DNA from: Austropuccinia psidii | Lineage: Eukaryota > Basidiomycota > Pucciniomycetes > Pucciniales > Sphaerophragmiaceae | DNA length: 64,000 nucleotides | Reading direction: 5' to 3' | NCBI GenBank assembly: GCA_023105745.1 | Contig: JALGQZ010000002.1 | Coordinates: forward strand, 81,919,785 to 81,983,784 | Shown here: positions 45,801 to 59,149 of the stretch, in pieces | How positions within the stretch are numbered: the first letter of the stretch is position 1 | Layout: each line of letters opens with the position of its first letter | Notes under the pieces: model-generated | What the model was told of the DNA's origin: nothing | Database searches by the model: none | The model's input: only the letters and a program-made list of their open reading frames with translations | Program-made: the position numbers and the translations under genes

Positions 45801-47222
45801 ATTAGGCAGGGAGGTGGAAGCCACTAAAGCCTGAGAGTAGGCATGGTAAAGGGGTGAGATGACCAGGCGGTGGGGGGCAGTCTTCTCATGCACCAATATG
45901 AGCATGCCAAACTGCTGGGTAGCACCATGAGGTGTAATTACCTGAACATTGCAAATAGTGTGGAAATGGGTTTGGGCTTTGAGTGACATTCTCATGTGAC
46001 ACATGTGACAATTGATGTTGTCTTGACACAGACGTGACATGACCCACTAAATCCAGTGACTATAAAGTGACACTAACACGACTGAAGCAAGATTTTATAC
46101 TGACCGCTGTGTGGCGTGAAGTCAATAACCAACGATTGACGTGAGATTTGCCCAGGTGATTTATGACACTTTACGTGGTCTTGAGCTTGGAGCGGTGGAG
46201 TCATTGATTTTTTGGGAGAAACTTGACATTAATCAACACACCCTGCACTCTTCAACTTGCTATACTGTCATTTTCCACATTGCCACACCTCCACCAAAAG
46301 TGTCCAACAACACTGCTTCTGGTCAAAGTGCAGTTGGAACTGCAGGGAATATTTCACTTGCACTCGCTCATCTCCTGGAAAAGTAACAAGAGTAATACAT
46401 TGATAAAGCACCAAGTCTTGAGATGGGGAAAGATTTCCAACCACATCCTCTATTAGAGTGGTTAGCTGAAAAATATCAACATTTTGGTGCAGCATTACAC
46501 TTTGTTACAAATCGAAGTACCGAGGGATCTCATTGTTATACTGCCTTTCCAGGGCCATGTAAAGGAGTGCTTCGGTGAGCAGACTCCACTGACAACAACC
46601 AATCTGGAGGGCAAAGGTCCTGGTGGATTATCACTGCAGGGCGCTCTTTATCCTTCCTCTTTGACCTTTACTCAATTCATTGGTCCAGCTCAGCAAGCTC
46701 CAAGTACTGGCTCAAATCGTGAGCAGTGCTTCTATCCAGATTGGAAATGATTACCTTAAAGCTCAAGGAAATGTACTTCTTTCATTTTTTTTGAAAACCG
46801 TTTCTTTTGTACATCATTCATCAATTTTCTCTTTCAACCCTTGTACATACATATGTATATACTAATTCCAAACATCTTTACATACTGGCCAGTGCAACAA
46901 CACTTTCTCATAAATTGAACTCTTTAGGCCAATATAATCAAATTGTTTCCCACTTTTTTTGTAAAATTGATTGGCTTAATCAACACAATGGTAAAGCTAT
47001 TTGTATCTACACTAAACTGTTTTTCTGCTTAAGTTAACAATGTGCCTTTTTGTTTTTAGAATACTTTCATGCTGTAAAGAAAATGCTGGAATCCCTCAGT
47101 GGACTTGGTCAAAGCAGGGTGTTGCTTAAGGCTTTGCCTCTCTATCTGGGTGTACATACATAGAGATGGCTTGAGTCTGTAACGCCTTGTGGAGACTGAT
47201 AAACTGAAGGCTTGGGCCAACA
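45801..47222. other. Accessory DNA, no gene recognised
   Basis: Several plus-strand frames of 75-90 codons (46141-46386, 46484-46750) have no recognisable motif. The segment ends at the first base of a truncated LTR, with CAACA as the left flank. Confidence 0.4.
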
Positions 47223-47817
47223 TGTAAGATTTGTCTATGAAACTCTTGATAATAGTAGCAAAATCAAGAGTACTATGACTGTCCTCAATAGAAATATATA
47301 ATATAATAAAATATTATAACCACAAATTTAAATATAATTATTAAAAATAATTATATAAAAAAAATAAATTTAATTATTATTATAAAAATATAATAATAAA
47401 AAAAATATAATAATTATAATAAATTATAATTATTCTATTATTGTTATAGTCACTGACAGTTATAACAATAAGAATTGTAAAGCTCTTAATGAGACAATTA
47501 CACGTGGAAATATAAATATCAACCACTTATAAATAATATAAATATTATTTATAAAAGAATTATAGCACACACTGTGCAGAAATAATTCTTATAGAATAAA
47601 ATTCTATATAAAAAAACTAATACTAGATAAAAAAATATAGAACTTTAGAGAAAACTTACTTATAATATTTATTTAATACAACAAGTTAAACAACAACGGT
47701 TATTATATTGAATAATGATTATAAGTTAAAAACACTCCTAAAATCAATAATTTTAAAGATAAAACAACTTTTTATGATAAAATTGAAGATTAAAGAGTTT
47801 TAAGAGGAATTTGTGGA
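47223..47817 (-). repeat. Truncated LTR of the B/E family
   Basis: It matches the first 595 bases of the LTR starting at 47877, sharing variants such as AACAACGGTTATT, then breaks off at GAATTTGTGGA. On the minus strand this is the U5-side portion of an LTR. Confidence 0.8.
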
Positions 47818-47876
47818 GGTCTAGAATATGACTTATGTCCCGAAAATTGGTTTAAAATCACGGCCAGGCCCCCAAA
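47818..47876 (-). other. Residual leader and primer-binding site between two LTRs
   Basis: TCTAGAATATGACTTATGTC... matches the leader of element B beside its 5' LTR (22434-22493), and 47859-47874 is the primer-binding site TGGGGGCCTGGCCGTG on the minus strand. About 60 bases of internal sequence thus separate the truncated LTR from a full LTR. Confidence 0.75.
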
Positions 47877-50012
47877 TGTAAGGTTTGTCTATGAAACTCT
47901 TGATAATAGTAGCAAAATCAAGAGTACTATGACTGTCCTCAATAGAAATATATAATATAATAAAATATTATAACCACAAATTTAAAAATAATTATATAAA
48001 AAAATCAATTTAATTATTATTCTAAAAATATAATAATTATAATAAATTATAATTATTCTATTATTGTTATAGTCACTGACAGTTATAACAATAAGAATTG
48101 TAAAGCTCTTAATGAGACAATTACACGTGGAAATATAACTATCAACCACTTATAAATAATATAAATATTATTTATAAAAGAATTATAGCACACACTGTGC
48201 AGAAATAATTCTTATAGAATAAAATTCTATATAAAAAAACTAATACTAGATAAAAAAATATAGAACTTTAGAGAAAACTTACTTATAATATTTATTTAAT
48301 ACAACAAGTTAAACAACAACGGTTATTATATTAAATAATGATTATAAGTTAAAAACACTCCTAAAATCAATAATTTTAAAGATAAAACAACTTTTTATGA
48401 TAAAATTGAAGATTAAAGAGTTTTAAGAGGAATTTGTGGATTTTAAAAGATATTTAAGATGATAATTTTATAATATAAAATATATTATTGATGATTACAA
48501 CAATAATCTGAATTCTATGACTTCAATTCTTTAATTTACAATTAATAAAGAATAAAATAACTTAAGAATTACTTTAATAATAAGATTTTATAAATAACAA
48601 AACTTTACCTGTTTAAATGTCTAATATGATTGGATTGATAATGAATGATGGACAAAAACAGTGATGAAAAGACTCTTTTTATGTCTTCAGAGCAGCTCTC
48701 ATGATTCATAATTAATATAGAGGGCGCGCTCAGGTCAAAACTGAAAAACCATACTTAAAAACAAAGTTCTTAACTTAAGGCAACTTGTTTTTAATTCCAA
48801 TTTAAAGTTACCAGTGTTATTCTTAACTCCATGTAACTTTAATCCTCATTTAAACTAATTATTTTAAGTTTTTAATATAAATAAACTTATTTATATTAAA
48901 TTTCATCACATGAACAACTTAAAAATAGAGTTTCAAGCAGAAATCTCTTAAACTCAATTTTTAATTAATTTTTAAAGAAATCATAATTCTCTTTGAGCTT
49001 AATTAAAAGAGTAAATTTCCAGGCTAATTACCCAGGAAATTTATTTATAAAAGATACATAAAATTTAATTTATATTCAGATAATATTAAATTATAAGCTG
49101 TGTGAAATTTTCAAGCAAATCCATTAAGATTTGGATTTTTAATGAATTTTTGAAGTTATTGCTATTTTTCCACGTAAAATAGCAATACACACCAAACCTT
49201 AGCTTTTGATAAGTTTTTGATGCTTGTAACTTTAAAATTTTAAGCTTTATTAAGCTTTGACAGTTCTGAAAACCTTGATTTCAAGCCTGCATATTGGGAT
49301 TTACCCTTTGGCACCTTGAAATTCCTGTCCAAATTGGGATAAAACCAGTTTAAACCTTAAGGTTGGATCAAAGTCTAATCTTAGAGTTTAAATAAGGTTG
49401 AAAATCCTTCAATACAGGTGGACAACCTTAATTGAATCATTGCAGATCCAAAAAGTTGGCTACCCCAGCTCTATTTGGTCTTTTTCCTTTGTCCCACCTT
49501 TTTGCCTGGATTTTGCCCTTTTATTTATTTAGAGCCATACCATGGCTTTAAACCCTTTTAAATTGAGCTCACTCGGGATTTACATTCTGTATGGCAAATC
49601 CTTAGCCAATTAAGTAAATATACACCACACCTCAATTTTGACTAAAATTTTGGTAAATTTGCATTAACCTTATGCAACTTTAAATTTAAGCTTATTTAAG
49701 CTTAAATTTAACAATTTTAACAAAATGTTAAGAAAGTTACATTAGTACTGTGAGATTCTTAAATCTTCTAATAACACAAGAAATAAGTGTTTTTGGGTAT
49801 AACACCTTATGGATGTACCCTAGGTTATTTTTGGTGTAGAATACAAAAATGACATAATACTTATAACTTTGTTTATCCAAAATAAAGTTATACTTATTTT
49901 TTGTTATTTTTTATTTTAATTTCAACCAAAAAGTCTGTTTAAGACAAAATTAACTGTTTATAAAATCATTTGTGGCCTTATGGGTATGTTATACATACCT
50001 CACAGGCTCACA
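47877..50012 (-). repeat. LTR of element E, 2136 bp
   Basis: It starts TGTAAGGTTTGTC and ends CAGGCTCACA, the same family as the element B LTRs. It is followed at 50013-50024 by a polypurine tract (minus GGTGGTAGGGAA) and element E pol, so it is the 3' LTR of E. Confidence 0.85.
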
Positions 50013-51376
50013 TTCCCTACCACCAAAAAAAGAATTGTACCACAATTTTTCTTTTGTAGTTTACCCCCAAGTTATTTGGGGGGGTATAATCCACTGTCCA
50101 ACCTCTCTACTTCTAGTTTTAAGTATGTAAAGCACACAATTAAAGCTTTTTATTGAGCAATTGGTCTTCTCTCATGTCTGAATCTTCTGAGAAACTTTTG
50201 GGAATAAGGTATTTTGCTTTCTACAATCCACTCATCTTCATGTTGTGGATTTTTATACCTGACTAAGTATTCTCTTTCATTTTTTCCCCTGAGTCTTCTT
50301 TCTTTCAAGACTTTTAGTAACTTCTTCTCCTCACTTAGATCTAGTGGTGGTACTTCTAAGGGTGTTTCATTTCCTAAAGGAAATAATTCCTTTTCACTTG
50401 AAGTGTAATGCTTTACTAGACTGACAGGGAATGTTGGATGTTTATTTTCCAGTTCTCCTGACAGTTCTACTTGTACTGCATTTGTCCCATGAAGGGCTTT
50501 AATAATAAATGGTCCTGAAAAGGAATCTTTCAATTTCTTTGGGCCTTTAATATTATTAAAGTTCAAGGTTGAAACTAGTATTAGGTCCCCTACTTTGAAT
50601 TCTGGGGTTTTATGACTTTTATCCCATTTCTGCTTAGCATATTCAAAGGCATCATTCATGCTTTGATTTGCATGATGTCTCACTTTATCAAGCAATAGCT
50701 TAAAGCTTGAAGCAGTTGGATGAATGTCCACCAGATCTTTCTTCAAAGTGTCAATTGGAAGTTTGGGGTTCCATCCTTTTTCCAACATTGCAGGGGTCTT
50801 GCCTGTTGAAGCATGGATGGAGGTCTTGTAGGCTAATTCCATTTCTGGTATAAGAGTACACCAATCATGGGTAAAGCCATCAGGATCTTTAAAATCCAGG
50901 CCATAAGCACAAAATCTTCTGATCATGTCCTCAAGGGTTTGAATCATTCTTTCTGCTAACCCATCTGTTTGTGGATGGTATGCTGTTGAGAATGATAATT
51001 TTGTACCCAAAGGTTTATTTAAATTAGTCCATAAGGCTGATGTAAATTTTGGGTCTCTATCACTAATGATATTTTTAAAGAGACCAGTATGGGATATTCC
51101 TCTATTCCAGATCAAGAGAGCTGTATCCATAGCTGTGTCATCTTTGTGACATGGTAAAAGATTGGTATTTTGCTATATCTGTCTACAATAACAAGACATG
51201 CATTGTAACTTTTATCACCTCCAGGTGGTAATGTGGTTACCCAATCCATGTGAACCACTTCCATGGGGTACGTGGTTCTTGGATATGGATCATCAGACCA
51301 AATCTTTTACCAGTAGCTTTATTGGCTTTCTGGCATCTATCACAACTATGACAGTATTCAATGACATCTTTTGTCC
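50013..51376 (-). pseudogene. Integrase core and chromodomain of element E
   Basis: The minus strand encodes [28 protein letters not shown] (catalytic Glu), the [16 protein letters not shown] and [21 protein letters not shown] region, and a chromodomain [15 protein letters not shown] ending RRPIAQ with TAA. 51130-50150 is one open frame; upstream, small deletions near 51170 and 51262 shift the frame. It is cut at 51376 by element A and resumes at 61675. Confidence 0.85.
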
Positions 51377-51381
51377 AAGAT
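51377..51381. repeat. Target site duplication AAGAT (left) of element A
   Basis: AAGAT recurs at 61670-61674. Removing the insertion restores the uninterrupted sequence seen in element B (CCAAGATGGCCACCAGGCAC). Confidence 0.95.
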
Positions 51382-53304
51382 TGTAAGATGTGACTATGAA
51401 ACTGATGATAATATTACTATTAATCAACAGCACTATGTCTGTTCTTATGAAATATAATAATAAAAATCATTATAACCACAATTAAATAATTATAAAATTA
51501 TTTCTTTCACGTGTTATACACTACTAGTGATTATAACAGTGAGCAGTAATTGTCTACAAGAATCAATTACAAGAAGAATTTAATAATAAAAACTTCTTTT
51601 ATTAAAATAATAAAATTATTTTAATATATAATTATCTTTTACAAGAATAATTATAAAGATAATTCTTGAAGAAAACTATTACTAGAGAAAAACTTTAAGA
51701 ATTAAAGATAAAAGACTCACTAATACTCCAAAGAACTTATTGATAATAAAAGTAGAGAAATTTGACGTGGAATTGTGGATTTAAGGGATCAAAAGGATTT
51801 ATAACAGTATTACAACAATATATAGTTGGATTCTATGATTTCACGTCTTTCTGATTGATTCTGAAAGAATTAAAACACTTAAGAATAGTTGAACTAATAC
51901 TTACTTGTTGGTAATAAAGATTTAATAAATTGATAAGATGATGATGATAAGGAAAAAACAGCAAGAAGAGGCTTCTTTTAAGTCAACAACAGCTCACAGA
52001 GGCGTGCCATGGAGCAAACTGAAAAACCAGTGAGTGAGAAAACAATAAACCTTTTTGGATTATTGATTGCATCATCTGTTGTCATGTAAGATTATCATAA
52101 TTACTTAATTGATGCTTTTACGTGACTACCAACCCCAATATGGTTAAGAATAAAAGGAGTAACACTTGTAAATCTTCTTTTATTCTAAAAGAATCATTGA
52201 TTTCTCAAAGTTATCAATGTTATTGCCAATTTCATCACAGGTTGTAATTACTGTGAATTTTTGAAGATTCAGTGTTTCACGTAGAATATCCAAAAATGGA
52301 CTGTAAGTAAAACTTTTAATTTTACTAGTAAAGCTGTAATTCCTTTTGGTTGTACCATAGATAATACAGTTCTCCTTTAGTCCTGAAAGTTTCAGAAAGA
52401 TTCATTAAGAATTGTATTTTTAATGAATTTTTGAAGGTTTTACCTCATTTCTACGTAGAATTGCAAATAGCAGTGTTTTGCTGGTTGCTATGAGGTAAAT
52501 CAATGAATATGGGTCCCAAAAGGGTTTTAATTACTCTTTTGGGGTTTATCCATGGAAAGTCATTAGTAATTGACATGGTTACAGGAGTGTAAGTAGCTCA
52601 TTACCTCCTTGGCACGTCAAAATAGCAGGTTATTAGCTATTTTCTGATGTTTTACAGTAGTTGTAACTTGGTAACCAAGTTCCCAAAGAGTTTTAGTTTA
52701 CCAATTGGGCCAAGATGAGCCATGGATCCATGCTCTGGAGCTATCCACGCTTCTGAGGCCTCAGAAGTTGGGTACCCTGGCTCTCTTTGATGTCTTTTGT
52801 CCCCCTTGCCCAATTTTTACGTCAAAATAGTAATTTAAGCTTAAAGTGAGATATCCACTATGGGTGTACCAAAAGTCCATGTAAGAATACCATGATATTA
52901 AGTGCTCAAAACATGCATAACACTATTCTTAGTGTATATGTAACATGGGATTTCTCACTTTCCTATTATTTTGGCTAAAAATCAAGAAAAACAAAAATTT
53001 TCACGGATCTTTTATGTGGTATTAATGATGTGGTATTGAAGTATTTTCCATTTTACCACCTCAAATACTTAAATTGAGCTTATTCACTCTATGGAGCTAC
53101 CCTAGGTGAATTTTTGTGTAGAATCCAAATCTGGTCTTAAATCCATGGATTTACTTACTCAATAAAAAGTTATTCATCTTTTCTGAAATTGAAAATGATG
53201 AATTTTGGATATATGCATGACTTATGAGTTTTGCATAATTCAAAATTTCTTTTTAAGATAATTGTGGCCTATTTGGGTATGTAAAATATACCTCAAGGCT
53301 CACA
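51382..53304 (-). repeat. 3' LTR of element A, 1923 bp
   Basis: TGTAAGATGTGAC...CAAGGCTCACA on the plus strand, essentially identical to 59747-61669. It holds TGACGTG (51763), CACGTCA (52613) and ACGTCA (52819), bZIP/CRE-like words. Confidence 0.95.
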
Positions 53305-53317
53305 TTCCCTCCCACCA
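53305..53317 (-). promoter_or_regulatory. Polypurine tract of element A
   Basis: The minus strand reads GGTGGGAGGGAA directly before the 3' LTR, as expected for the plus-strand primer. Confidence 0.8.
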
Positions 53318-53446
53318 AAAAATAAAATTGTACTACAATTTTATTAGTGATAAAAAGAATAAGGCCCCGAAAGGGGGTTAATGTCCACTGTCCAACCTCT
53401 TCACATTACTCAGATCAAGTAATTTAAAGCACATTTATAGACATAT

Positions 53447-56400
53447 TCAGGCTTGTGGCCTTCTTTCATGTCTAAATCTTCTTAAGAGTTTATCTGAGTC
53501 AGGTATTTCTGATTCTGCCATCCATTCATCTTCATGTACTGGATTTCTATATCTGACAAGATATTCTCTTTGATTTTTACCCCTAAGTCTCCTTTCTTTA
53601 ATGACTTTCTTTATCTTTCTGTCTTCATTCTGTTCCACAGGGGGCACAGTTAAAGGAGTTGGGTTCCTTAAAGGAAACAATTCTTTGTCAGCTGGTTGAT
53701 AAGGTTTTATCAGGCTGACTGGAAATGTGGGGTGTTTATTTTCCAATTCACCACTCAATTCCACTTGAACTGCATTGGTTCCATGTAAGGCAACAATAAC
53801 AAAAGGTCCTACATAAGAATCTTTAAGTTTCTTTGGGCCTTTGATATTATTAAAATTCAAGGTTGAAACTAGAACTAAGTCCCCTACTTTGAAGTCTGGT
53901 ACTTTATGACTCTTGTCCCACTTCTGTTTTGCATAATCAAAAGCATCATCCATACTTTGTTTTGCATGGTGTTTTACTTTATCAAGCATTAATTTGAAGC
54001 TGGAAGCTGTAGGATGAATGTCAATCAAGTCTTTCCTCAGTGTGTCTGCTGGGAGTCTTGGATTCCATCCTTTTTCTAACATAGCAGGAGTTTGTCCTGT
54101 GGAAGAATGGACTGATGTCTTGTATGCCAATTCTAATGCAGGTATCAGAGTGCACCAGTCATGGGTAAAGCCATCTGAGTCTTTAAATTCTAATCCATAA
54201 GCACAAAATCTCCTGATCATGTCTTCTAAAGTTTGAATCATCCTCTCTGCTAGCCCATCTGTTTGAGGGTGATATGCTGTAGAGAATGATAACTTAGTCC
54301 CAAACAATCTATGAAGATTGGTCCAAAGTGCAGATGTGAACTTGGGGTCTCTGTCACTTATGATATTCTTAAATAACCCTGTATGAGAAATAACTCTACT
54401 CCATAAAAGAAGAGCTGTATCCATAGCAGTGTCATCTTTATGACATGGTAAGAATATGGGAGTTTTGCTATATCTGTCTACAATGACTAAACAAGCATTA
54501 TAACTTTTGTCACCACTTGGAGGAAGTGCTGTGACCCAATCCATGTGAACAACTTCCCAAGGGGATTTTGGTTCTTGAATATGGATCATTAATCCAAATT
54601 TCTTGCCTGTACTCCTGTTTGCTTTTTGGCATCTATCACAGGTATGGCAATATTCAATGGTTTCTTTTCTCCAAGATGGCCACCATGCACAGTTCTTCAC
54701 CTTTTCAAGTGTTCTGTCTTCTGATAGGTGTCCAGAGTAAATGCTATCATGGCATTCATGAAGAATGGTATTGATGAGCAATCTACTACACAATGTCATC
54801 ACACAAGAATGTTTTGTTCTATGGTAAATAATCCCATCAAACAAGTGAAATCTTCCTTCAGAATAGGAATTTTTCCAAACTTTATCTAGTGTATTAACCA
54901 AAGATGTGTCTTTGCAGTCTTTATCCAATAAAGAAGTCAAGATATGGCAATTCTTGTCTTGTTTATAAGACTCTCTGACCTCTTCAAAGAATTCAGTCCC
55001 AATATCAGTTATGTTAATCCCTTCAATTGGAATCTGTGGTTCAGCTTCCAAAGGTACATAAGCTGGGTTATCAGGAGTGTTGGCTAAAGCCCATCTACTA
55101 AGTCCATCAGCATTTTTGTGAATGTTTCCTGCTTTATGAACTATAGTCATGTTTCCTCTATATTCTTGAATGGCTATTTGCCATCTCAACATATGTCTGT
55201 TGGGAGTTTTCATGTTAAGAAGTGATTTCACGGCATTACAGTCAGTTATCACTTCAAAAACACTGCCATCAAGGTAATAGTGTAATTTCTCAAGTGCCCA
55301 TACCAAACATAAGCACTCCATTTGGCTTGCACCATATCTGGCTTCTGTTGGTTTGATTTGTCTTGAGATATAACAAACTGGTCCTTCTGTAGGTTTGTCA
55401 TCAATAATTTGGACTTGGTGTAGGGCTGCCCCTAATCCATCCCCACATGCATCAATGTACAATTTAAAAGGAATATTCCAGTCAGGCATGAGGAGTAAAG
55501 GTGCTTCTGTAAGGGCTTTCTTTATCTTCTCATAAGCTTTAATTCTTTCCTGTGTCATTTCAAATACAGTCTGTTGATCACAGATTCTATAAAGTGACTT
55601 GGCTAGAATTGCAAAATCTTTCAAGTGTTGCCTATAGTAACTAGCAAATCCAAGAAAAGACATCATTTCTTTTTTATTCTGGGGTATTGGCTTAAGTAAC
55701 ACTGCTGCTACTTTATTCTTGTCAATACCCAAGCTCAAACCAGAAACAATATGTCCTAATGCTTTGAGTTCTTCAAAACCAAAATTGCATTTCTTAAGTG
55801 AAATTTTCATGTTCACTTCTGCAACTTTATGAAGTACTCTTGCAAGTCTTTCAAGGTGCAAAGACCATGAGTCAGAACATATAATAATATCATCAATATA
55901 AATGATAAGCCATCCTTCAGACAATTCTGTGGGGAAGATGGTATTCATCATTCTTTGATAATGAGATGGAGCATTTTTAATGCCAAATGGCATTCTAAGA
56001 TACTCATAAATACCACAGTGAGTGATAATTCTAAGTAATTTCCTAGCTTTAGGCGTCAAAACATTTTGATGGAAGCCTTTTAATGCATCCATTGATGTTA
56101 TATACTTGGCTTTAGACAATTGAGTCAAGGTTTCTTGGATCCTAGGGATTGGATACCTATCTGGAACTGTGTAGGTATTCAAAGCTCTAAAATCTCCAAC
56201 CATTCTTGACTTATCATTATGCCATGCAATAATAACAGGTGTTGTCACTTCAACTTCCTCATTATGGCCTACTTTCCTTAGCACACCAAGTTGGATCAAC
56301 TCTTGGATATGTTTTTCCAAGGCTTCTCTAGCTCTGGGACTGGCTGGATAAGCTGGTCTTCTAAGTACTGGGGGATATGGTCTATCAATATTAAGAGTAA

Positions 56401-59149
56401 TATCAATTTCATGTCCCCTTATAGCGCCTAATGGTTCATTATCAGATGCAAATGCATTATTGTATGTATATAATACATCAATAAGTTCATTCCTCATCTT
56501 TGGTGACAATGATGGATTAATTTGTGCTTCAACAAGTTGTTTAGACATAAATTCATCTTTGTAAGTATTTTTGACAGAAGATACTACAGATATCTGTTTT
56601 GGCATATTGGAGAAAGCAAATTTTTGCCTTTTGTTATCTCCAATTGTGAAATATCTGTCTTTATGGTTATTTATATCAATACCATAAATATTCAAGTAAT
56701 CATTTCCAAGAATGATATGCTGAGATGTACAATTATCCATTACTACAATCTCAGTTTTCATTCTTACACTTCCTGCTGGATGTGGGAATACAATATTAGT
56801 ATCCAATATGCCCAAGGGGTACATATTGTTACTGGCACTACTGAACTGTACACCTTCTATTGGTAATAGATGGTTTTTCCATTCAGGAAGTATAATTTGG
56901 AGATAATCCTTGCCAATACAAGTGCAAAATGCCCCTGTATCCAGATTTACTTTGGCTTCAATATCACCTATTAGAACTGATGTGATACAGGATGCTCCGG
57001 CAGTATAACCCTTTCCTCTAGCAGGTTTTGTTTTACACATTCTGGCATCTTGGATATTGATCAGGTTGTAGCAATCCTCACTGTACTGTGGCAAGTGGGT
57101 ATGGACTTCTGTGACCTCAAAGAAAGCTGAAATGTTTTCAATGGGATAGTCCTCTACTGGTGTATCTTCAGAGACTGCAGAATCTTGATCAGACTCTTCT
57201 TTCTCTTCAGTACACTGAATGTCTTCAATGATTTGAACTTCATTGATCTTTGTCTTCTTAGGGCAAGTGTTGGCTAAATGTGAAGTACTTCCACATTTAT
57301 GACACTTCAAGACAGGTCTTTCTGGTCTTCTTTCCTCTCTAGGAATCTTTGAGACTATTTTGGACTCTATTGGGTTTCTAACCCAAGTTTTACCAATTCT
57401 TGTTCTGGTAATGATATCTTCCATAGCATTAATGTAGTCCTCTGTTGAACAGGGTTCCACACATCTGCTTTTGATAGCATGTTCCAGTTCTCCTCCACAC
57501 TTTCTTAATATTTTCATATTAATCATAGTGTCAGACATATCTGGGTGTAAAGCAGATAATCTGTCTTTTTGTTTGAAGAACCAAGTAAGTGGTTTGTCTT
57601 TTTCTGAGTTAAAAATGGCACTTTCAAAAGCATTCTCCATTTTAAACCTCCAAGAATTATTGGCCCATTTGGTAATCACTTCATATTTCCACCAAGACCA
57701 GTCATGTCTTCCATGATCCATTCTCATCTTGTAATACCATTTCTTTGCAGTCTTGGTAAACAAACAATGTAATTTTCCTACTATGATTTCATCAGGTATA
57801 TTAAAGTCTTCTTGCAACATATCAATAGTCCTGATGAATTCAATATGGTTGTATTCTCCTTCACCAGAGAATGTTGGCCATTCTTCTAATTTGGGAATAT
57901 CCTTTGCAGAAATAACATTCTCTCCTAAGAATGGAGTCAAACTTTCTTTGACAGAAAGTTTTTCTTCAGTCAAAGGTGTAGAATGTCTTGGCATATGTGG
58001 TTCATGATTCTTATGAATTTTCTCCACACTTGCAATTATTTCATTCTTCAATTTCTGCCTTTCACTGTCACTTTTTGCTAAATGTATAGCAAATTGATTG
58101 GTGTTCTTAACTATTTGTAAGACATGGTCTTCAAGAGTTTTAAGTCTATCATTTACTTTAAAGATGGAAAGATCCTCTGTGTCATTATTTTGACATTGGT
58201 TCTCAATTCTTTCACAAGCATTGCTAATTGACTCAAGGGTGACAGTTGTCAATTTATGCCAATCAGAATGTTGCTTGTCATTTTTCTTTAAATCATTGAT
58301 GTCTAATGTAATTTGCTTTAACTTTGACTCAAGTTTGCCAATTTCTACACTAATACTTCTATGTACATCATTTATTTGCGTGGAAAAGTCCTGTTCATCC
58401 TTTCCTGCTCTTTGGCTGTGAATTCCATAAGAGTTCTGGCCATATTGAAGACACTGTCCACGGCTGAAGGCTCCAATCTGGGGATCCTGTACCCTTGTGG
58501 GTAAGGTCTGTGCCAATTGGCTTTGCCTTTGCCCTTGCCTTGATGGTTCTTGGGACCTCTCTGTTTCTTTTGAGGTCCTTTGGGCTTGTCCTTGGATGCT
58601 TCTGGAGCTGGTTTGGAGCTGGTAGATGCCACTGGTGCCTCTGTCTCCAAAGTTGGAGTCATTTCCAATTCTTTCTTCTGGTCTATGGATAAAAGACTCT
58701 GGTTCTTCAACCAATTCTTTATCTTTTTGACCTTGTCTTTGCAAGACAGGGGGCTCCAACCTCCTAAGAGTTCTATGGTCTTCTCCTGACCCAGAAAGCT
58801 CTTGATGTGTAAGTAGGAGTTCATGGCCCCCTGCCAAAGGCTTGGGCAGATTTCCCACTCCTCTTCTTTGGCTGCTCTGAACCAATTTTTGTACTGGCTC
58901 TGATATATTTCTATTGCTGCCACTTGAAAATGGTTCAGCCCTGGAAATATTATCATAAATTAGTTCAGGCTCAGAATTCACGTCAAAATCTGTTGGTACA
59001 GACCTTGGGGAATGGGGGGCAACTCTGGCATCCTCCAGATGTGCCTTTCTTGTGGAAGATTTGGCACTTCTGGATTTGGTCTTGCCTCTTCCTTGTCCAC
59101 ATCCATCTGGTTGGACTGAATAGTTGCTTCCATTTCTGGTATGCACCAT
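53447..59149 (-). CDS. Gag-Pol polyprotein of element A, 1900 residues
   Basis: The frame is open to GTG 59155, but the first ATG is 59149 ([10 protein letters not shown]), used here. Order: Ser/Gln-rich N-terminus overlapping ORF1 (1 to about 259), coiled-coil-like segment, Gag core with [15 protein letters not shown], zinc knuckle C616-C619-H624-C629, protease LDTGA with D737, RT with YIDD at 1084-1087, RNase H ([14 protein letters not shown]), integrase HHCC region (about 1464-1510) and D1537, D1599, E1635 (35 residues between the last two), then a chromodomain-like [15 protein letters not shown] at the C-terminus, typical of chromoviruses that target chromatin. There are no internal stops. 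The start codon lies inside ORF1 intron 1, seven bases after the stop of the upstream exon frame read through. Confidence 0.95.
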   Translation of the reverse strand: MVHTRNGSNYSVQPDGCGQGRGKTKSRSAKSSTRKAHLEDARVAPHSPRSVPTDFDVNSEPELIYDNISRAEPFSSGSNRNISEPVQKLVQSSQRRGVGNLPKPLAGGHELLLTHQELSGSGEDHRTLRRLEPPVLQRQGQKDKELVEEPESFIHRPEERIGNDSNFGDRGTSGIYQLQTSSRSIQGQAQRTSKETERSQEPSRQGQRQSQLAQTLPTRVQDPQIGAFSRGQCLQYGQNSYGIHSQRAGKDEQDFSTQINDVHRSISVEIGKLESKLKQITLDINDLKKNDKQHSDWHKLTTVTLESISNACERIENQCQNNDTEDLSIFKVNDRLKTLEDHVLQIVKNTNQFAIHLAKSDSERQKLKNEIIASVEKIHKNHEPHMPRHSTPLTEEKLSVKESLTPFLGENVISAKDIPKLEEWPTFSGEGEYNHIEFIRTIDMLQEDFNIPDEIIVGKLHCLFTKTAKKWYYKMRMDHGRHDWSWWKYEVITKWANNSWRFKMENAFESAIFNSEKDKPLTWFFKQKDRLSALHPDMSDTMINMKILRKCGGELEHAIKSRCVEPCSTEDYINAMEDIITRTRIGKTWVRNPIESKIVSKIPREERRPERPVLKCHKCGSTSHLANTCPKKTKINEVQIIEDIQCTEEKEESDQDSAVSEDTPVEDYPIENISAFFEVTEVHTHLPQYSEDCYNLINIQDARMCKTKPARGKGYTAGASCITSVLIGDIEAKVNLDTGAFCTCIGKDYLQIILPEWKNHLLPIEGVQFSSASNNMYPLGILDTNIVFPHPAGSVRMKTEIVVMDNCTSQHIILGNDYLNIYGIDINNHKDRYFTIGDNKRQKFAFSNMPKQISVVSSVKNTYKDEFMSKQLVEAQINPSLSPKMRNELIDVLYTYNNAFASDNEPLGAIRGHEIDITLNIDRPYPPVLRRPAYPASPRAREALEKHIQELIQLGVLRKVGHNEEVEVTTPVIIAWHNDKSRMVGDFRALNTYTVPDRYPIPRIQETLTQLSKAKYITSMDALKGFHQNVLTPKARKLLRIITHCGIYEYLRMPFGIKNAPSHYQRMMNTIFPTELSEGWLIIYIDDIIICSDSWSLHLERLARVLHKVAEVNMKISLKKCNFGFEELKALGHIVSGLSLGIDKNKVAAVLLKPIPQNKKEMMSFLGFASYYRQHLKDFAILAKSLYRICDQQTVFEMTQERIKAYEKIKKALTEAPLLLMPDWNIPFKLYIDACGDGLGAALHQVQIIDDKPTEGPVCYISRQIKPTEARYGASQMECLCLVWALEKLHYYLDGSVFEVITDCNAVKSLLNMKTPNRHMLRWQIAIQEYRGNMTIVHKAGNIHKNADGLSRWALANTPDNPAYVPLEAEPQIPIEGINITDIGTEFFEEVRESYKQDKNCHILTSLLDKDCKDTSLVNTLDKVWKNSYSEGRFHLFDGIIYHRTKHSCVMTLCSRLLINTILHECHDSIYSGHLSEDRTLEKVKNCAWWPSWRKETIEYCHTCDRCQKANRSTGKKFGLMIHIQEPKSPWEVVHMDWVTALPPSGDKSYNACLVIVDRYSKTPIFLPCHKDDTAMDTALLLWSRVISHTGLFKNIISDRDPKFTSALWTNLHRLFGTKLSFSTAYHPQTDGLAERMIQTLEDMIRRFCAYGLEFKDSDGFTHDWCTLIPALELAYKTSVHSSTGQTPAMLEKGWNPRLPADTLRKDLIDIHPTASSFKLMLDKVKHHAKQSMDDAFDYAKQKWDKSHKVPDFKVGDLVLVSTLNFNNIKGPKKLKDSYVGPFVIVALHGTNAVQVELSGELENKHPTFPVSLIKPYQPADKELFPLRNPTPLTVPPVEQNEDRKIKKVIKERRLRGKNQREYLVRYRNPVHEDEWMAESEIPDSDKLLRRFRHERRPQA

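Noticed and set aside
58372..59149. Treating ORF1 as a mere shadow of Gag-Pol
   Set aside because: In-phase introns, the intron-embedded start codon in four elements and stronger conservation argue against a shadow.
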